Positions 25,201 to 35,226 of a DNA stretch of 64,000 nucleotides are shown piece after piece (the first letter of the stretch is position 1; every line of letters begins with the position of its first letter). Origin of the DNA: Yoonia sp. F2084L (GTDB lineage: Bacteria; Pseudomonadota; Alphaproteobacteria; Rhodobacterales; Rhodobacteraceae). The notes beneath the pieces were generated by a model. That model made no database searches. It worked only from the letters and a program-made list of their open reading frames with translations, and was not told the origin of the DNA. Location: positions 496,001 to 560,000 of the forward strand of contig NZ_JALKAH010000002.1 of NCBI RefSeq assembly GCF_023015625.1. The letters run 5' to 3'. The position numbers and the translations under genes were made by a program.

Positions 25201-27093
25201 CTAGCCCTGCGCGTAGCCCAAGGGTACCAGCGCCGCCTTGATCTCATCCAGAATAGCCGGGTCATCAATCGTCGCGGGCATTTTGAAGTCCTGCCCGTCC
25301 GCGATCTTCACCATCGTGCCGCGTAGAATCTTGCCCGAGCGCGTTTTAGGCAGCCGGTCCACCACTGCAACCATCTTGAAAGCGGCCACTGGGCCGATCT
25401 TGTCACGGACCAATGTCACGATTTCCTTGGCAATCTCATCATGTGGGCGGTCGCAGCCTTTGTTGAGGCAGACAAACCCCATGGGCAGTTGCCCTTTGAG
25501 TTCGTCCGTCACGCCGATCACGGCACATTCGCCAACGTCCGGGTGCCCTGCAAGGACTTCCTCCATCGCACCCGTCGAAAGCCGGTGCCCGGCGACGTTG
25601 ATCACGTCATCGGTGCGCGCCATGATGTAAAGGTATCCGTCCTCATCAATCATGCCTGCGTCGCCCGTCTCGTAATAGCCGGGGAAGGTGTTGAGGTAGG
25701 ATTTAATGAACCGATCTTCAGCATTCCAAAGCGTCGGCAACGTGCCCGGCGGCAGGGGGAGTTTCACGGCGATAGCGCCAAGCTCACCCGCAGGCAAAGG
25801 GTGCCCGCCATCGTCCAAAATCTGCACGTCGTAGCCGGGCATTGCCACGGTGGGCGAGCCGATCTTGACCGGCAGCGCCTCGATCCCCGCAGGGTTGCCC
25901 GCGATGGTGTAGCCGGTTTCCGTTTGCCACCAGTGGTCATAGACCGGCACGCCCATGACGCGCTGTGCCCATTCAATTGTATCGGGGTCCGCACGTTCGC
26001 CCGCGAGGTAGAGTGCGCGCAGGCCAGAGATGTCGTAGTTCTTGATCATCTCGCCTTTGGGGTCTTCGCGCTTGATCGCGCGGAAGGCGGTGGGGGCGGT
26101 GAAGAAGGATTTGACGTCATATTCTTCGATCACCCGCCAAAAGGTGCCTGCATCGGGCGTGCCGATAGGTTTGCCTTCGAATACAACGGTCGTGTTGCCG
26201 TGGATCAGTGGTGCGTAGCAGATGTAGGAATGGCCCACGACCCAGCCGACATCAGACGCGGCCCAGAAGACCTCGCCCGGGTTCACGTCATAGATGGCTT
26301 TCATGGTCCAGTTGAGGGCGACAAGGTGGCCCGCCGTGGGTCGCACAACTCCTTTAGGTGCGCCCGTGGTGCCAGAGGTATAGAGGATATAGGCTGGGTG
26401 GTCGCCTTTTACGGGGACGCATTCGGCGGGTTCTACACCGGCCTGAAAGCCGTGCCAGTCATAGTCGCGACCTTCGATCAGCTCGGCGACTTCCTGTTCA
26501 CGCTGGAAAATGACGGTGAAGTCAGGCTTGTGCGCCGCCAGTTCAATGGCACCATCCAGCAGCGGTTTGTAATGTACAACGCGTCCCGGTTCAATCCCGC
26601 AGGACCCGGCAATGATCGCCTTGGGGGCCGCATCATCAATCCGCACGGCCAGTTCGTTTGCCGCAAAACCGCCGAACACAACCGAGTGGATGGCACCAAG
26701 GCGCGCACAGGCCAACATCGCCTCCAGTGCTTCGGGGATCATCGGCATGTAGATGATGACACGGTCACCTTTTTCGACACCTTTGGCGCGCAAAGCACCG
26801 GCAAGCGAGGCAACGCGGGTTTGTAACTCCGCATAAGTGATCTGGCGTTTGGTGTTTGTAACGGGGCTATCGTAGATAATCGCCGCCTGATCACCGCGCC
26901 CGTTTTCGACGTGGCGGTCAACGGCATTGTAGCAGGTGTTCACCTCGGCATCGGTAAACCAGCGATAAAGCGGGGCTTTGCTGTCATCCAGCGCCTGCGT
27001 CGGCGGGGTTACCCAGTCGATTGCTTTGGCCTGATCCATCCAGAAACCCTCTGGATCGTTCTTCCAAGCGCCATAAACGTCAGCGTATCCCAT
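25201..27093 (-). CDS. prpE: Propionate--CoA ligase
   Basis: A 630-residue acyl-AMP-forming synthetase that activates propionate (and related short acids) to the CoA ester. The adenylation motif YTSGTTGAPKG is present, and the N-terminal pattern YADVYGAWKNDPEGFW with the ACS-type C-terminal KTRSGKILRGTM identifies the PrpE group. The catalytic acetylatable lysine lies in that last motif. A strong ribosome site GGGAGGAC precedes the ATG. Together with meaB at 11.4 kb it indicates use of propionyl-CoA via methylmalonyl-CoA. Confidence 0.9.
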   Translation of the reverse strand: MGYADVYGAWKNDPEGFWMDQAKAIDWVTPPTQALDDSKAPLYRWFTDAEVNTCYNAVDRHVENGRGDQAAIIYDSPVTNTKRQITYAELQTRVASLAGALRAKGVEKGDRVIIYMPMIPEALEAMLACARLGAIHSVVFGGFAANELAVRIDDAAPKAIIAGSCGIEPGRVVHYKPLLDGAIELAAHKPDFTVIFQREQEVAELIEGRDYDWHGFQAGVEPAECVPVKGDHPAYILYTSGTTGAPKGVVRPTAGHLVALNWTMKAIYDVNPGEVFWAASDVGWVVGHSYICYAPLIHGNTTVVFEGKPIGTPDAGTFWRVIEEYDVKSFFTAPTAFRAIKREDPKGEMIKNYDISGLRALYLAGERADPDTIEWAQRVMGVPVYDHWWQTETGYTIAGNPAGIEALPVKIGSPTVAMPGYDVQILDDGGHPLPAGELGAIAVKLPLPPGTLPTLWNAEDRFIKSYLNTFPGYYETGDAGMIDEDGYLYIMARTDDVINVAGHRLSTGAMEEVLAGHPDVGECAVIGVTDELKGQLPMGFVCLNKGCDRPHDEIAKEIVTLVRDKIGPVAAFKMVAVVDRLPKTRSGKILRGTMVKIADGQDFKMPATIDDPAILDEIKAALVPLGYAQG

Positions 27094-27191
27094 GATGTCC
27101 TCCCAAACCTGTTGGGCGGATTGTTAAGCGCGCTGCGAGGGCAGAGCAAGCGCGGCCTCGTAAAGACCCAGTCAGGATGTCAAAAACTTGA

Positions 27192-29471
27192 CTACCCGTA
27201 GTGCGCGACGGGTGTGCCTGCCACGGCTGACATGTTCAGCAATCCGCGTGCGGTAATTGACGGCGTTACGATATGGCAGCGGTTGCCCATGCCCATCAGG
27301 ATCGGTCCAACCTCAAGCCCGCCACCCTTCATTTTCAGGATGTTACGCACGCCAGAGGCCGCATCGGTGTTGGCGAAAACCAATGTGTTGGCCGCACCCG
27401 GCAGGTGGGCCGCAGGGAAAACGCGGTTGCGCAACTCGACATCCAGTGCCGCATCGACGTGCATTTCGCCTTCATAGTCAAAATCGCGGGGTGCTGCGTC
27501 AAGGATCTCCATCGCCGCGCGCATTCGCCGTCCGCTATCACTGTCGAGGTTGCCGAATTGGCTGTGTGAGCACAGCGCGATCTTGGGATCAACGCCAAAG
27601 CGCCGCACATGGCGGGCTGCACCGATGACCGTTTCAGAGATTTGTTGCGGCGTCGGTTCTGGGTGTACCTGTGTATCTGCGATAAACAGTGGTCCATCTT
27701 CGAGGATCATCAGCGACAGGCCAGCAATCGGGTGGAATTCCGTCGCGCCAAGGATTTCGCAGACATATTTCAAGTGCCACAGATACTGGCCGAATGTGCC
27801 GCAAATCATACTGTCAGCTTCACCACGCTGCACCATCACTGCCGCAATCGCGGTGGTATTTGTGCGCATGATTGCTTTCGCCAGATCAGGGGTCACGCCC
27901 TTGCGCGCCATCAGATCGTGGTAGGTGCCCCAATAGTCGCGGTACCGGGGGTCGTTTTCTGGGTTCACGATGCTGAAATCGACGCCGGGCCGGATTGTCA
28001 GGCCCGCGCGCTTACAGCGCCGCTCGATCACCTCGGGGCGGCCGATCAGGATCGGCGTGTCGGTGGTTTCTTCCATGATTGCTTGTGAGGCACGCAACAC
28101 GCGTTCATCTTCGCCTTCGGCAAAGACGATTGAGCGCGAGGCGGTGCGCGCAGCGTCAAACACCGGGCGCATGATCATCGCGGACTTGAAGACAGAGCCG
28201 TCGAGGTTGGCTTTGTATGTTTTCATGTCTTCCACGGGCCTAGTTGCCACGCCGGTTTCGATGGCGGCACCGGCAACCGCGCTTGCAACGACGCCCATGA
28301 GGCGCGGATCGAACGGTTTTGGGATCAGGTAGTCGGCCCCGAACGTCAGTTGCTCGCCTTGATAAGCGGCGGCTGCTTCCGCGCTTGTTGTCGCACGGGC
28401 AAGGGCCGCGATGCCTTCAACGCAGGCGACTTTCATCTCGTCGTTGATCTCGGTCGCGCCAACATCAAGCGCGCCGCGGAAGATGAAGGGAAAGCACAGC
28501 ACGTTGTTGACCTGATTGGGGAAATCGCTGCGGCCTGTGGCGATGATGGCGTCGGGGTTGGCGGCGCGGGCATCCTCTGGGCTGATTTCAGGGTTAGGGT
28601 TGGCCAGCGCAAAGATGATTGGCCGCGCGGCCATTTTCTTGACCATTTCGGGCTTGAGGATGTTCGGCCCTGACAAGCCCAAGAATAGGTCGGCACCGTC
28701 GATGACATCCCCCAGCGTAGCGGCGGTTTTGCCTTGTGCGTACTCCGCCTTTTGCGGCGTCATGTCCTTTTCGCGGCCTTCGTAGACAAGGCCCTCGATA
28801 TCGCAAAGATAGATGTTTTCGCGCTTCACGCCGAGTTTCAGCAGCATGTTCAGACAGGCAATACCCGCCGCGCCGCCGCCGGTGCTGACAATCTTGATGT
28901 CTTCGAATGCCTTCCCCGCGATGCGCAGAGCGTTGGTTGCCGCTGCACCGACCACGATGGCTGTGCCGTGCTGGTCATCGTGGAAAACGGGGATGTTCAT
29001 GCGCTCGCGGCAGAGTTTTTCTACGATAAAACAGTCAGGCGCTTTGATGTCTTCAAGGTTGATCGCGCCAAACGTGGGTTCCATCGCGCAGACGATATCT
29101 GCTAGCTTTTCAGGATCAGGTTCGTTCAATTCAATATCAAAGCAGTCGATGTTGGCGAATTTCTTGAACAAAACCGCCTTACCTTCCATCACCGGTTTGG
29201 ACGCCAACGCGCCAATGTTGCCAAGGCCCAGTACCGCAGTGCCGTTCGTGACGACGGCCACCAAGTTGCCGCGCGATGTATAGTCACGGGCGGTGTCGGG
29301 ATTGGCTTTGATTTCGGTGCAGGCCTCGGCGACGCCGGGTGAATAGGCACGTGCCAGGTCGCGACCTGTCGCCAGCGGTTTAGTTGCGCGGATTTCGAGT
29401 TTTCCGGGTTTGGGGTACTTATGATAGTGAAGTGCGGCCTCTCTCAGGCTGTTCTTTGCATCGTCTGTCAT
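27192..29471 (-). CDS. maeB: NADP-dependent malic enzyme (malic/PTA fusion)
   Basis: Converts malate to pyruvate and CO2 with NADP. Product of 759 residues from the ATG at 29471, which has GGGAGGACG upstream; the longer frame to 29528 is not supported. Order of domains: malic N-terminal domain (residues 1-190, with IFHDDQHGTAIV-type motif), NAD-binding domain (to about 420) and a C-terminal phosphotransacetylase-like domain (about 430-755), the usual bacterial MaeB layout where the last domain is regulatory. It follows prpE by about 100 bases on the same strand, upstream in transcription. Confidence 0.94.
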   Translation of the reverse strand: MTDDAKNSLREAALHYHKYPKPGKLEIRATKPLATGRDLARAYSPGVAEACTEIKANPDTARDYTSRGNLVAVVTNGTAVLGLGNIGALASKPVMEGKAVLFKKFANIDCFDIELNEPDPEKLADIVCAMEPTFGAINLEDIKAPDCFIVEKLCRERMNIPVFHDDQHGTAIVVGAAATNALRIAGKAFEDIKIVSTGGGAAGIACLNMLLKLGVKRENIYLCDIEGLVYEGREKDMTPQKAEYAQGKTAATLGDVIDGADLFLGLSGPNILKPEMVKKMAARPIIFALANPNPEISPEDARAANPDAIIATGRSDFPNQVNNVLCFPFIFRGALDVGATEINDEMKVACVEGIAALARATTSAEAAAAYQGEQLTFGADYLIPKPFDPRLMGVVASAVAGAAIETGVATRPVEDMKTYKANLDGSVFKSAMIMRPVFDAARTASRSIVFAEGEDERVLRASQAIMEETTDTPILIGRPEVIERRCKRAGLTIRPGVDFSIVNPENDPRYRDYWGTYHDLMARKGVTPDLAKAIMRTNTTAIAAVMVQRGEADSMICGTFGQYLWHLKYVCEILGATEFHPIAGLSLMILEDGPLFIADTQVHPEPTPQQISETVIGAARHVRRFGVDPKIALCSHSQFGNLDSDSGRRMRAAMEILDAAPRDFDYEGEMHVDAALDVELRNRVFPAAHLPGAANTLVFANTDAASGVRNILKMKGGGLEVGPILMGMGNRCHIVTPSITARGLLNMSAVAGTPVAHYG

Positions 29472-29594
29472 AACGTCCTCCCAATATGGTTTAATGTTAA
29501 ACCATTCTGCTTCCCTTAGGGAAAGCATGTCGCGGGGTCAATCGCGGTACGCCTACTCTTGCAAAAAATTCACCGCAGGGACAGGGTGCAAAAC

Positions 29595-30677
29595 ATGACA
29601 CAGACACATGAAATACGCGCTGAGGTCTGCCTGAGTACGACGGACCTGCGTGCAGACTTGGGCTTTTTTGGCGGTACCTTGGGGATGCGGTTGGATATGA
29701 TTTATCCGGCGGATGATCCTTCTGTAGCGGTTTATTCGGGGCATGGGTTGCGGGTGCGGTTGGATCAGGCCGCCGGGGTGAACCCCGGCTTACGGATTTT
29801 GACAGACGATCCTGCGTTTGCGGATGGGGCGACTGAATTGACCTCACCGGGCGGCACGCAGGTGCAGGTGCGACCGCTGAACCCACCGCTAGAGCTGCCG
29901 CAGACAGATCATGCCTTTGTTGTCCGCCGTCTTGCAGACCAAGCGCCTTGGGTGATTGGCCGTGCGGGGATGCAGTACCGCGATTTGATCCCCAGCCGTT
30001 TGGGCGGTTCGATCATTGCCAGTCACATCCGTATTCCCGATGGCGGCCCGGTCCCTGATATGGTGCATTTCCATAAGGTCGGGTTTCAGTTGATCTTTTG
30101 TTATCGTGGCTGGGTCGATGTTGTGTACGAAGACCAAGGGCCGCCGATCAGACTGAAGGCAGGGGATTGCTTTATCCAGCCGCCCGAGATCAGGCACCGG
30201 GTGCTGGAAGCGTCAGATGGCATTGAAGTGATTGAGATTGGTGTGCCCGCCGAACACATCACAGAGATTGATCACGAGATGGACCTGCCGACCCCGCATC
30301 TGCGCCCAGACCGTGAATGGCAGGGGCAGAAGTTCGTTTTCAACGAAGGGGCAACGGCCACATGGCATTCTGCGCATTTACCCGGCTTCATCGCGCGCGA
30401 CACCACGATCGCCACAAATACCAAAGGCGTCGCGGGCGTGAATGTGATCCGCACAGGGGAAGGCGCGCCGGTTTGGGCCAGCCATGACGCGGACATCCAC
30501 TTCACCTTCGTGATGGAAGGCAGCATGACGTTAGAAGGTGAAGGCAAAGACCCCTTTGCGCTCGCCCCCGGCGATGCCTTCGTCATTCCACCGGGGATGC
30601 GGACACGCTACTCTGATCCGTCCGACGATCTGGAACTGTTGGAAGTAACGCTTCCGGGTGTCTTCACGACGACCTAA
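29595..30677 (+). CDS. VOC-cupin fusion protein of unknown function
   Basis: A 360-residue protein from the ATG at 29595. Residues 1-100 look like a glyoxalase/VOC half-domain (EVCLSTTDLRADLGFFGG). Two cupin domains follow, one around residues 125-230 with HFHKVGFQLIFCYRGWVDVVYE, and one around 255-355 with HFTFVMEGSMTLEGEG and LAPGDAFVIPPG. The histidines and acidic residues would allow metal binding in both cupins. No enzyme function can be assigned. It is divergent from maeB and precedes the nucleoside salvage operon by 60 bases, but is probably a separate unit. Confidence 0.7.
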   Translation: MTQTHEIRAEVCLSTTDLRADLGFFGGTLGMRLDMIYPADDPSVAVYSGHGLRVRLDQAAGVNPGLRILTDDPAFADGATELTSPGGTQVQVRPLNPPLELPQTDHAFVVRRLADQAPWVIGRAGMQYRDLIPSRLGGSIIASHIRIPDGGPVPDMVHFHKVGFQLIFCYRGWVDVVYEDQGPPIRLKAGDCFIQPPEIRHRVLEASDGIEVIEIGVPAEHITEIDHEMDLPTPHLRPDREWQGQKFVFNEGATATWHSAHLPGFIARDTTIATNTKGVAGVNVIRTGEGAPVWASHDADIHFTFVMEGSMTLEGEGKDPFALAPGDAFVIPPGMRTRYSDPSDDLELLEVTLPGVFTTT

Positions 30678-30737
30678 GCCTCTTGCATCCGCCCGCGTCC
30701 CGTCACACTCTGGTTTGAAGTTCAGTAGGAGGCCGAT

Positions 30738-31130
30738 ATGTCCTTGATCGACAGCGCGCGTCGCGTCCGTGAAAACGCCCATGCACCCTATTCCAAGTTC
30801 AAGGTGGGGGCAGCACTCAAGGCAGCGTCTGGCGCGGTCTATACCGGGTGTAACGTGGAAAACGTAGCCTATCCCGAAGGCACATGCGCAGAGGCAGGTG
30901 CGATCGCTGCCATGGTCGCGGGCGGCGATACAGCCATCGCTGAGATTGCAGTGATTGCCGACAGTCCCAAGCCCGTAAGCCCGTGCGGTGGATGCCGCCA
31001 AAAGATCGCAGAGTTCGCGCAAGGCGATGTGAAGGTGACCCTCGCCACGACGGATGGTGTGGTCCATGAAACGACCGTTGCGGCGCTTTTGCCGGGTAGT
31101 TTTGATGCCGACTATATGAGCCGCGTGTGA
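30738..31130 (+). CDS. cdd: Cytidine deaminase
   Basis: Deaminates cytidine and deoxycytidine to uridine forms. A 130-residue tetrameric-type enzyme: the zinc site is C50-A-E52 plus C83 and C86 in SPCGGCRQ, and NVENVAYPEGTCAEAGAI is the family signature. A strong ribosome site TAGGAGG lies before the ATG. First gene of a tight operon with deoA, deoB, add and upp. Confidence 0.94.
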   Translation: MSLIDSARRVRENAHAPYSKFKVGAALKAASGAVYTGCNVENVAYPEGTCAEAGAIAAMVAGGDTAIAEIAVIADSPKPVSPCGGCRQKIAEFAQGDVKVTLATTDGVVHETTVAALLPGSFDADYMSRV

Positions 31131-31131
31131 T

Positions 31132-32433
31132 ATGGACGCCCGTGCGATCATCGCAGCCGTTCGTGGTAAGACGACCCCAACGCAGGAGGAACTGACGTGG
31201 TTTGCCCAAGGCCTTGCCTCGGGTGATGTCAGTGACGCGCAGGCCGGCGCATTTGCGATGGCCGTCGTGCTGAACGGGCTGTCAGACGAAGGTCGTGTGG
31301 CCCTGACCCAAGGGATGCGTGACAGCGGTGATGTGATGGCCTGGGATTTGCCCGGCCCTGTGATTGATAAACACTCGACAGGCGGGGTGGGTGACTGCGT
31401 ATCGCTGATCCTTGCCCCTGCATTGGCCGCTTGTGGCGCGTATGTTCCGATGATTTCTGGGCGGGGTTTGGGCCATACCGGCGGCACGCTGGATAAGCTT
31501 GAGGCGATACCGGGCCTGAACATCAACGTCACCGACAAGCAGTTGCGTTTGATCACGCGCGAAGTGGGTTGCGCGATTGTCAGTGCCACAGGCCAGATCG
31601 CGCCTGCTGACCGCCGCCTTTATGCAATCCGCGATGTCACAGCGACGGTGGAAAGCGTTGATCTGATCACGGCTTCGATCCTATCGAAAAAGCTTGCCGC
31701 AGGCTTGGAAAGCCTGATCTTGGATGTGAAATGCGGCTCTGGCGCCTTCATGAAAACCCACGATGAAGCGCGAAAGCTTGCCCGTGCTTTGGTGGATGCC
31801 GCGAACGGGGCAGGGTGCAAGACGGCTGCCCTGATCACTGACATGAACGAACCGCTGGCGCCTGCATTGGGCAATGCGGTCGAAGTGGCCGTCTGCATGG
31901 AGGTGCTGGCGGGCAATACCGCTGCCGCCCCACGTCTTTACGACCTGACCGTTGCACTTTGCGCGCAGCTTTTGGTGATGCAGGGTGAAGACGCCGCATC
32001 CGCTGCGGATCGCGTGACCGTGGCAATCAGTTCGGGTGCCGCGATGGAACGCTTTGCCCAGATGATCGCCGCTTTGGGTGGTCCGCCCGATATGGCGCAT
32101 GACTGGCACACCCATTTGCCAAAAGCGCCGGTTGTGGGTGAGGTGACGGCGCCTGCATCAGGTCACATCGCAGCGATTGACGGAGAGGCGCTGGGCCTTG
32201 TTGTTGTTGGCTTGGGCGGTGGGCGCAAGGTCGAAACGGACCGTGTTGATCCAAGCGTTGGACTGACCGAGATGGTGGGTTTGGGCGATGCCGTCAGCCG
32301 TGGTGATCCGCTTTGTGTGCTGCATGCCGCTGATGAGGATGCAGCTATCGCGGCGGCACAGGCCGTGCAGGCTGCGATCACAATTGGCGATCCGGTTGAG
32401 CCCGGTCCATTGATCATAGAAGGAATAACCTGA
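31132..32433 (+). CDS. deoA: Thymidine phosphorylase
   Basis: Splits thymidine or deoxyuridine with phosphate into base and deoxyribose-1-phosphate. A 433-residue protein of the glycosyltransferase family 3 fold. The signature KHSTGGVGD (phosphate binding) and DVKCGSGAFM are present, and the C-terminal PYNP domain carries GGGRKVETDRVDPSVG. It starts one base after the cdd stop and its stop shares bases with the deoB start. Confidence 0.94.
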   Translation: MDARAIIAAVRGKTTPTQEELTWFAQGLASGDVSDAQAGAFAMAVVLNGLSDEGRVALTQGMRDSGDVMAWDLPGPVIDKHSTGGVGDCVSLILAPALAACGAYVPMISGRGLGHTGGTLDKLEAIPGLNINVTDKQLRLITREVGCAIVSATGQIAPADRRLYAIRDVTATVESVDLITASILSKKLAAGLESLILDVKCGSGAFMKTHDEARKLARALVDAANGAGCKTAALITDMNEPLAPALGNAVEVAVCMEVLAGNTAAAPRLYDLTVALCAQLLVMQGEDAASAADRVTVAISSGAAMERFAQMIAALGGPPDMAHDWHTHLPKAPVVGEVTAPASGHIAAIDGEALGLVVVGLGGGRKVETDRVDPSVGLTEMVGLGDAVSRGDPLCVLHAADEDAAIAAAQAVQAAITIGDPVEPGPLIIEGIT

Positions 32434-33608
32434 TGCCACGCGCGTTTCTTGTGGTGATTGATAGCGTCGGCATTGGCGGCGCGCCGGACGCTGATCAGTT
32501 TTTCAACGGTGATTTGCCAGACACAGGGGCCAACACTGTGGCACATATCGCCCGCGAAGCCGGGCTTAATGTGCCAACGCTGGACGCGCTGGGGCTTGGG
32601 GCTGCGGTCAAGCTGGCCTCTGGCGAAGACGCAGTTGGTTTAGGGATAGAACCCATTGGCGCATGGGGTGCAGCTACTGAGGTGTCGCGCGGTAAAGACA
32701 CCCCATCGGGACATTGGGAACTGGCCGGCGTTCCAGTGCCGTGGGAGTGGCACACCTTCCCGGATGATGATCCTGCATTCCCGGACGACGTGACCGCTTT
32801 GATTTGCAAGCTGGCGGGAACAGACGGGATTTTGGGCAACCGCCACTCCTCAGGCACCGTTGTGATCGAAGAGGAGGGCGAGGCGCATCTCAAAACCGGC
32901 TGGCCGATCTGCTATACATCGGCGGATAGCGTGCTTCAGATCGCGGCGCATGAAGAGACGTTCGGGCTTGAGCGGTTGATGCAGCTTTGCAAAGATCTGG
33001 CCCCCGCGTTGCACAAGATGAAAGTCGGTCGCGTCATCGCCCGGCCATTTGTGGGCGAGGTGGGCAATTTCAGCCGCACCGCCAACCGCAAAGACTTTGC
33101 CATTGCACCCCCGTCACCCACGCTTTGCGACTTCGTGCATGATGCCGGACGGACCGTGCATGCGGTCGGCAAGATCGGCGATATCTTTTCGATGCGCGGT
33201 ATTGATGACCTGCGCAAAGGGCGCGATGTGGCCTTGATGGATCACTTGAATAATCTGGCAGATGAGGCGGGTGACGGATCGTTCGTCTTTGCCAACCTCG
33301 TCGAATTTGACAGCGAATATGGGCACCGTCGCGATCCCGTGGGTTATGCTGGCCATCTGGAATGGTTTGACAAAGAACTCGCCGCATTGCTGCCGAAACT
33401 GCGCGATGATGATCTGTTGATCGTTACCGCCGATCATGGCAATGACCCGACATGGGCAGGCACCGATCACACGCGCGAACGGGTGCCGGTTCTGGTGCAT
33501 GGTATGGGGGCGAAAGCTTTGGGCCAATTGGCGTTTACGGATGTTGCAGCGACGATCGCTGCCCATTTGAATGTGCCCTACAAAGGTAAAGGAAAGAGCT
33601 TTCTATGA
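32433..33608 (+). CDS. deoB: Phosphopentomutase
   Basis: Converts (deoxy)ribose-1-phosphate to the 5-phosphate. A 391-residue alkaline-phosphatase-superfamily enzyme with metal-site motifs DSVGIGGAPDADQF near the N-terminus, GKDTPSGHWELAG, and TADHGNDPTWAGTDHTRE near the C-terminus. It overlaps deoA by one base and add by four bases, so the operon is translationally coupled. Confidence 0.95.
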   Translation: MPRAFLVVIDSVGIGGAPDADQFFNGDLPDTGANTVAHIAREAGLNVPTLDALGLGAAVKLASGEDAVGLGIEPIGAWGAATEVSRGKDTPSGHWELAGVPVPWEWHTFPDDDPAFPDDVTALICKLAGTDGILGNRHSSGTVVIEEEGEAHLKTGWPICYTSADSVLQIAAHEETFGLERLMQLCKDLAPALHKMKVGRVIARPFVGEVGNFSRTANRKDFAIAPPSPTLCDFVHDAGRTVHAVGKIGDIFSMRGIDDLRKGRDVALMDHLNNLADEAGDGSFVFANLVEFDSEYGHRRDPVGYAGHLEWFDKELAALLPKLRDDDLLIVTADHGNDPTWAGTDHTRERVPVLVHGMGAKALGQLAFTDVAATIAAHLNVPYKGKGKSFL

Positions 33609-34594
33609 ATTTCCGCGAGCTACCGAAAGTTGAGCTGCATACGCATCTGGAAGGCTGCGCGCCGCCTGCGTTCATCAGGCAGTTGGCGCATGAAAAACGG
33701 CTCGATCTCTCGGGGATTTTCACCGCAGAGGGTGGCTATGATTTTCGCGATTTCGATCATTTCTTGCAAGTCTATGAGGCAGCATGCACCACGCTGCAAA
33801 GCCCAGAGGACTTTCGCCGTCTGACGATGGCCGTGCTGGAAGAAACCGCATCGCATGGTGTGGTTTACATGGAAACTTTCGTCTCGCCCGACTTTTGCGG
33901 TGGGGGCGATCTGGTGGCATGGACAGACTATCTGGCTGCGATGCAAGAGGCAGCGGCTGAGGCCGAAGACAAGTTCGGGATCACACTGAAGGGTATCGTC
34001 ACCGGCATCCGCCACTTTGGGCCAGAGGCCTGCAAGCCAGCGGCGCTTTGCGCGGCCGAGACCTATGGCGATTTCATCACCGGCTATGGGATGGCGGGTG
34101 GCGAAATGGTGGGGCGTCCGGCTGATTATGCCTACAGCTTTGATCTGGCGCGAGAGGCGGGGATGCCGTTGACCTGTCACGCGGGCGAATGGGGTGGTGC
34201 CTTGATGGTGGCCGAGACGATCCGTGATTTGCGCGTCGCCCGGATCGGACATGGCATTGGCGCGATTGATGATCCAACACTCATTGATGAAATTCTGGAA
34301 AAAGATATCGTGCTTGAGGTCTGCCCCGGCTCAAACGTGGTGCTGAAGGCGGTGGATGGCTGGGCCAGCCACCCGATTGCCAAGCTGCGCGATGCGGGCG
34401 TGAAGGTTACGGTGTCCACCGATGACCCGCCGTTTTTTCATACAACGATGACTGCTGAATATGACATGCTGCACCAGACCTTTGGCTGGGGTGAGGACGA
34501 ATTCAAAGCGCTGAATGCCACAGCCCTCGCAGCCGCTTTCTGCGATGATGATACAAAGGCCCGTGTGGCCAAACGACTGGAGCCTGCCCAATGA
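33605..34594 (+). CDS. add: Adenosine deaminase
   Basis: Deaminates adenosine and deoxyadenosine to inosine forms. A 329-residue amidohydrolase with the zinc-binding start ELHTHLEGC, the motif CHAGEWGG, then RIGHGIG, and [16 protein letters not shown] with the catalytic aspartates. Adenine deaminases share much of this pattern, but the neighbouring nucleoside genes favour adenosine. The start overlaps deoB by four bases (ATGA-type junction). Confidence 0.9.
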   Translation: MNFRELPKVELHTHLEGCAPPAFIRQLAHEKRLDLSGIFTAEGGYDFRDFDHFLQVYEAACTTLQSPEDFRRLTMAVLEETASHGVVYMETFVSPDFCGGGDLVAWTDYLAAMQEAAAEAEDKFGITLKGIVTGIRHFGPEACKPAALCAAETYGDFITGYGMAGGEMVGRPADYAYSFDLAREAGMPLTCHAGEWGGALMVAETIRDLRVARIGHGIGAIDDPTLIDEILEKDIVLEVCPGSNVVLKAVDGWASHPIAKLRDAGVKVTVSTDDPPFFHTTMTAEYDMLHQTFGWGEDEFKALNATALAAAFCDDDTKARVAKRLEPAQ

Positions 34595-35223
34595 CTGATC
34601 ATGTCACGCATGTCACACACCCGCTGGTACAACATAAGCTGACGCTGATGCGCCAGCAGGACACCTCTACGGCGGTGTTCCGGCAGTTGCTGCGCGAGAT
34701 CAGCCAACTGCTCGCCTATGAGGTGACGCGTGGGCTGCCGATGACAACCAAGCGGATTGATACGCCGCTTGAGCCGATGGACGCGCCGGTGATCGACGGC
34801 AAAAAGCTGGCGCTGGTGTCGATCCTGCGCGCGGGTAACGGCCTGTTGGATGGTGTGCTGGAACTGATCCCATCGGCCCGCGTGGGGTTTGTTGGGCTAT
34901 ACCGAGATGAGGAAACGCTCAAACCTGTCCAGTATTATTTCAAAGTGCCGACTGAGTTAGAGGACCGTTTGGTCATTGCTGTTGATCCTATGCTGGCGAC
35001 AGGCAACTCATCCGTCGCCGCGATTGATCTGCTGAAAGAAGCAGGGGCCAAGAACATCCGGTTTTTATGCCTTTTGGCGGCACCCGAAGGGATCGCGCGG
35101 ATGAAAGAAGCGCACCCGGATGTGCCCATCGTCACCGCCGCGATTGATAGTCACCTGAATGAAAAAGGCTATATCGTGCCCGGCCTTGGTGACGCGGGTG
35201 ACCGGATGTTCGGTACGAAGTAA
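34591..35223 (+). CDS. upp: Uracil phosphoribosyltransferase
   Basis: Makes UMP from uracil and PRPP. A 210-residue protein with the PRPP-binding motif [18 protein letters not shown] and the uracil-site end [17 protein letters not shown]. It overlaps add by four bases and ends the five-gene salvage operon. The order cdd, deoA, deoB, add, upp lets the cell take pyrimidine and purine nucleosides to usable base and pentose-5-phosphate. The convergent gene begins four bases after the stop. Confidence 0.95.
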   Translation: MTDHVTHVTHPLVQHKLTLMRQQDTSTAVFRQLLREISQLLAYEVTRGLPMTTKRIDTPLEPMDAPVIDGKKLALVSILRAGNGLLDGVLELIPSARVGFVGLYRDEETLKPVQYYFKVPTELEDRLVIAVDPMLATGNSSVAAIDLLKEAGAKNIRFLCLLAAPEGIARMKEAHPDVPIVTAAIDSHLNEKGYIVPGLGDAGDRMFGTK

Positions 35224-35226
35224 TCT

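Noticed and set aside
25441-26826. 461-codon frame on the plus strand opposite prpE
   Set aside because: Shadow of prpE with no recognisable domain; prpE has clear adenylation motifs.
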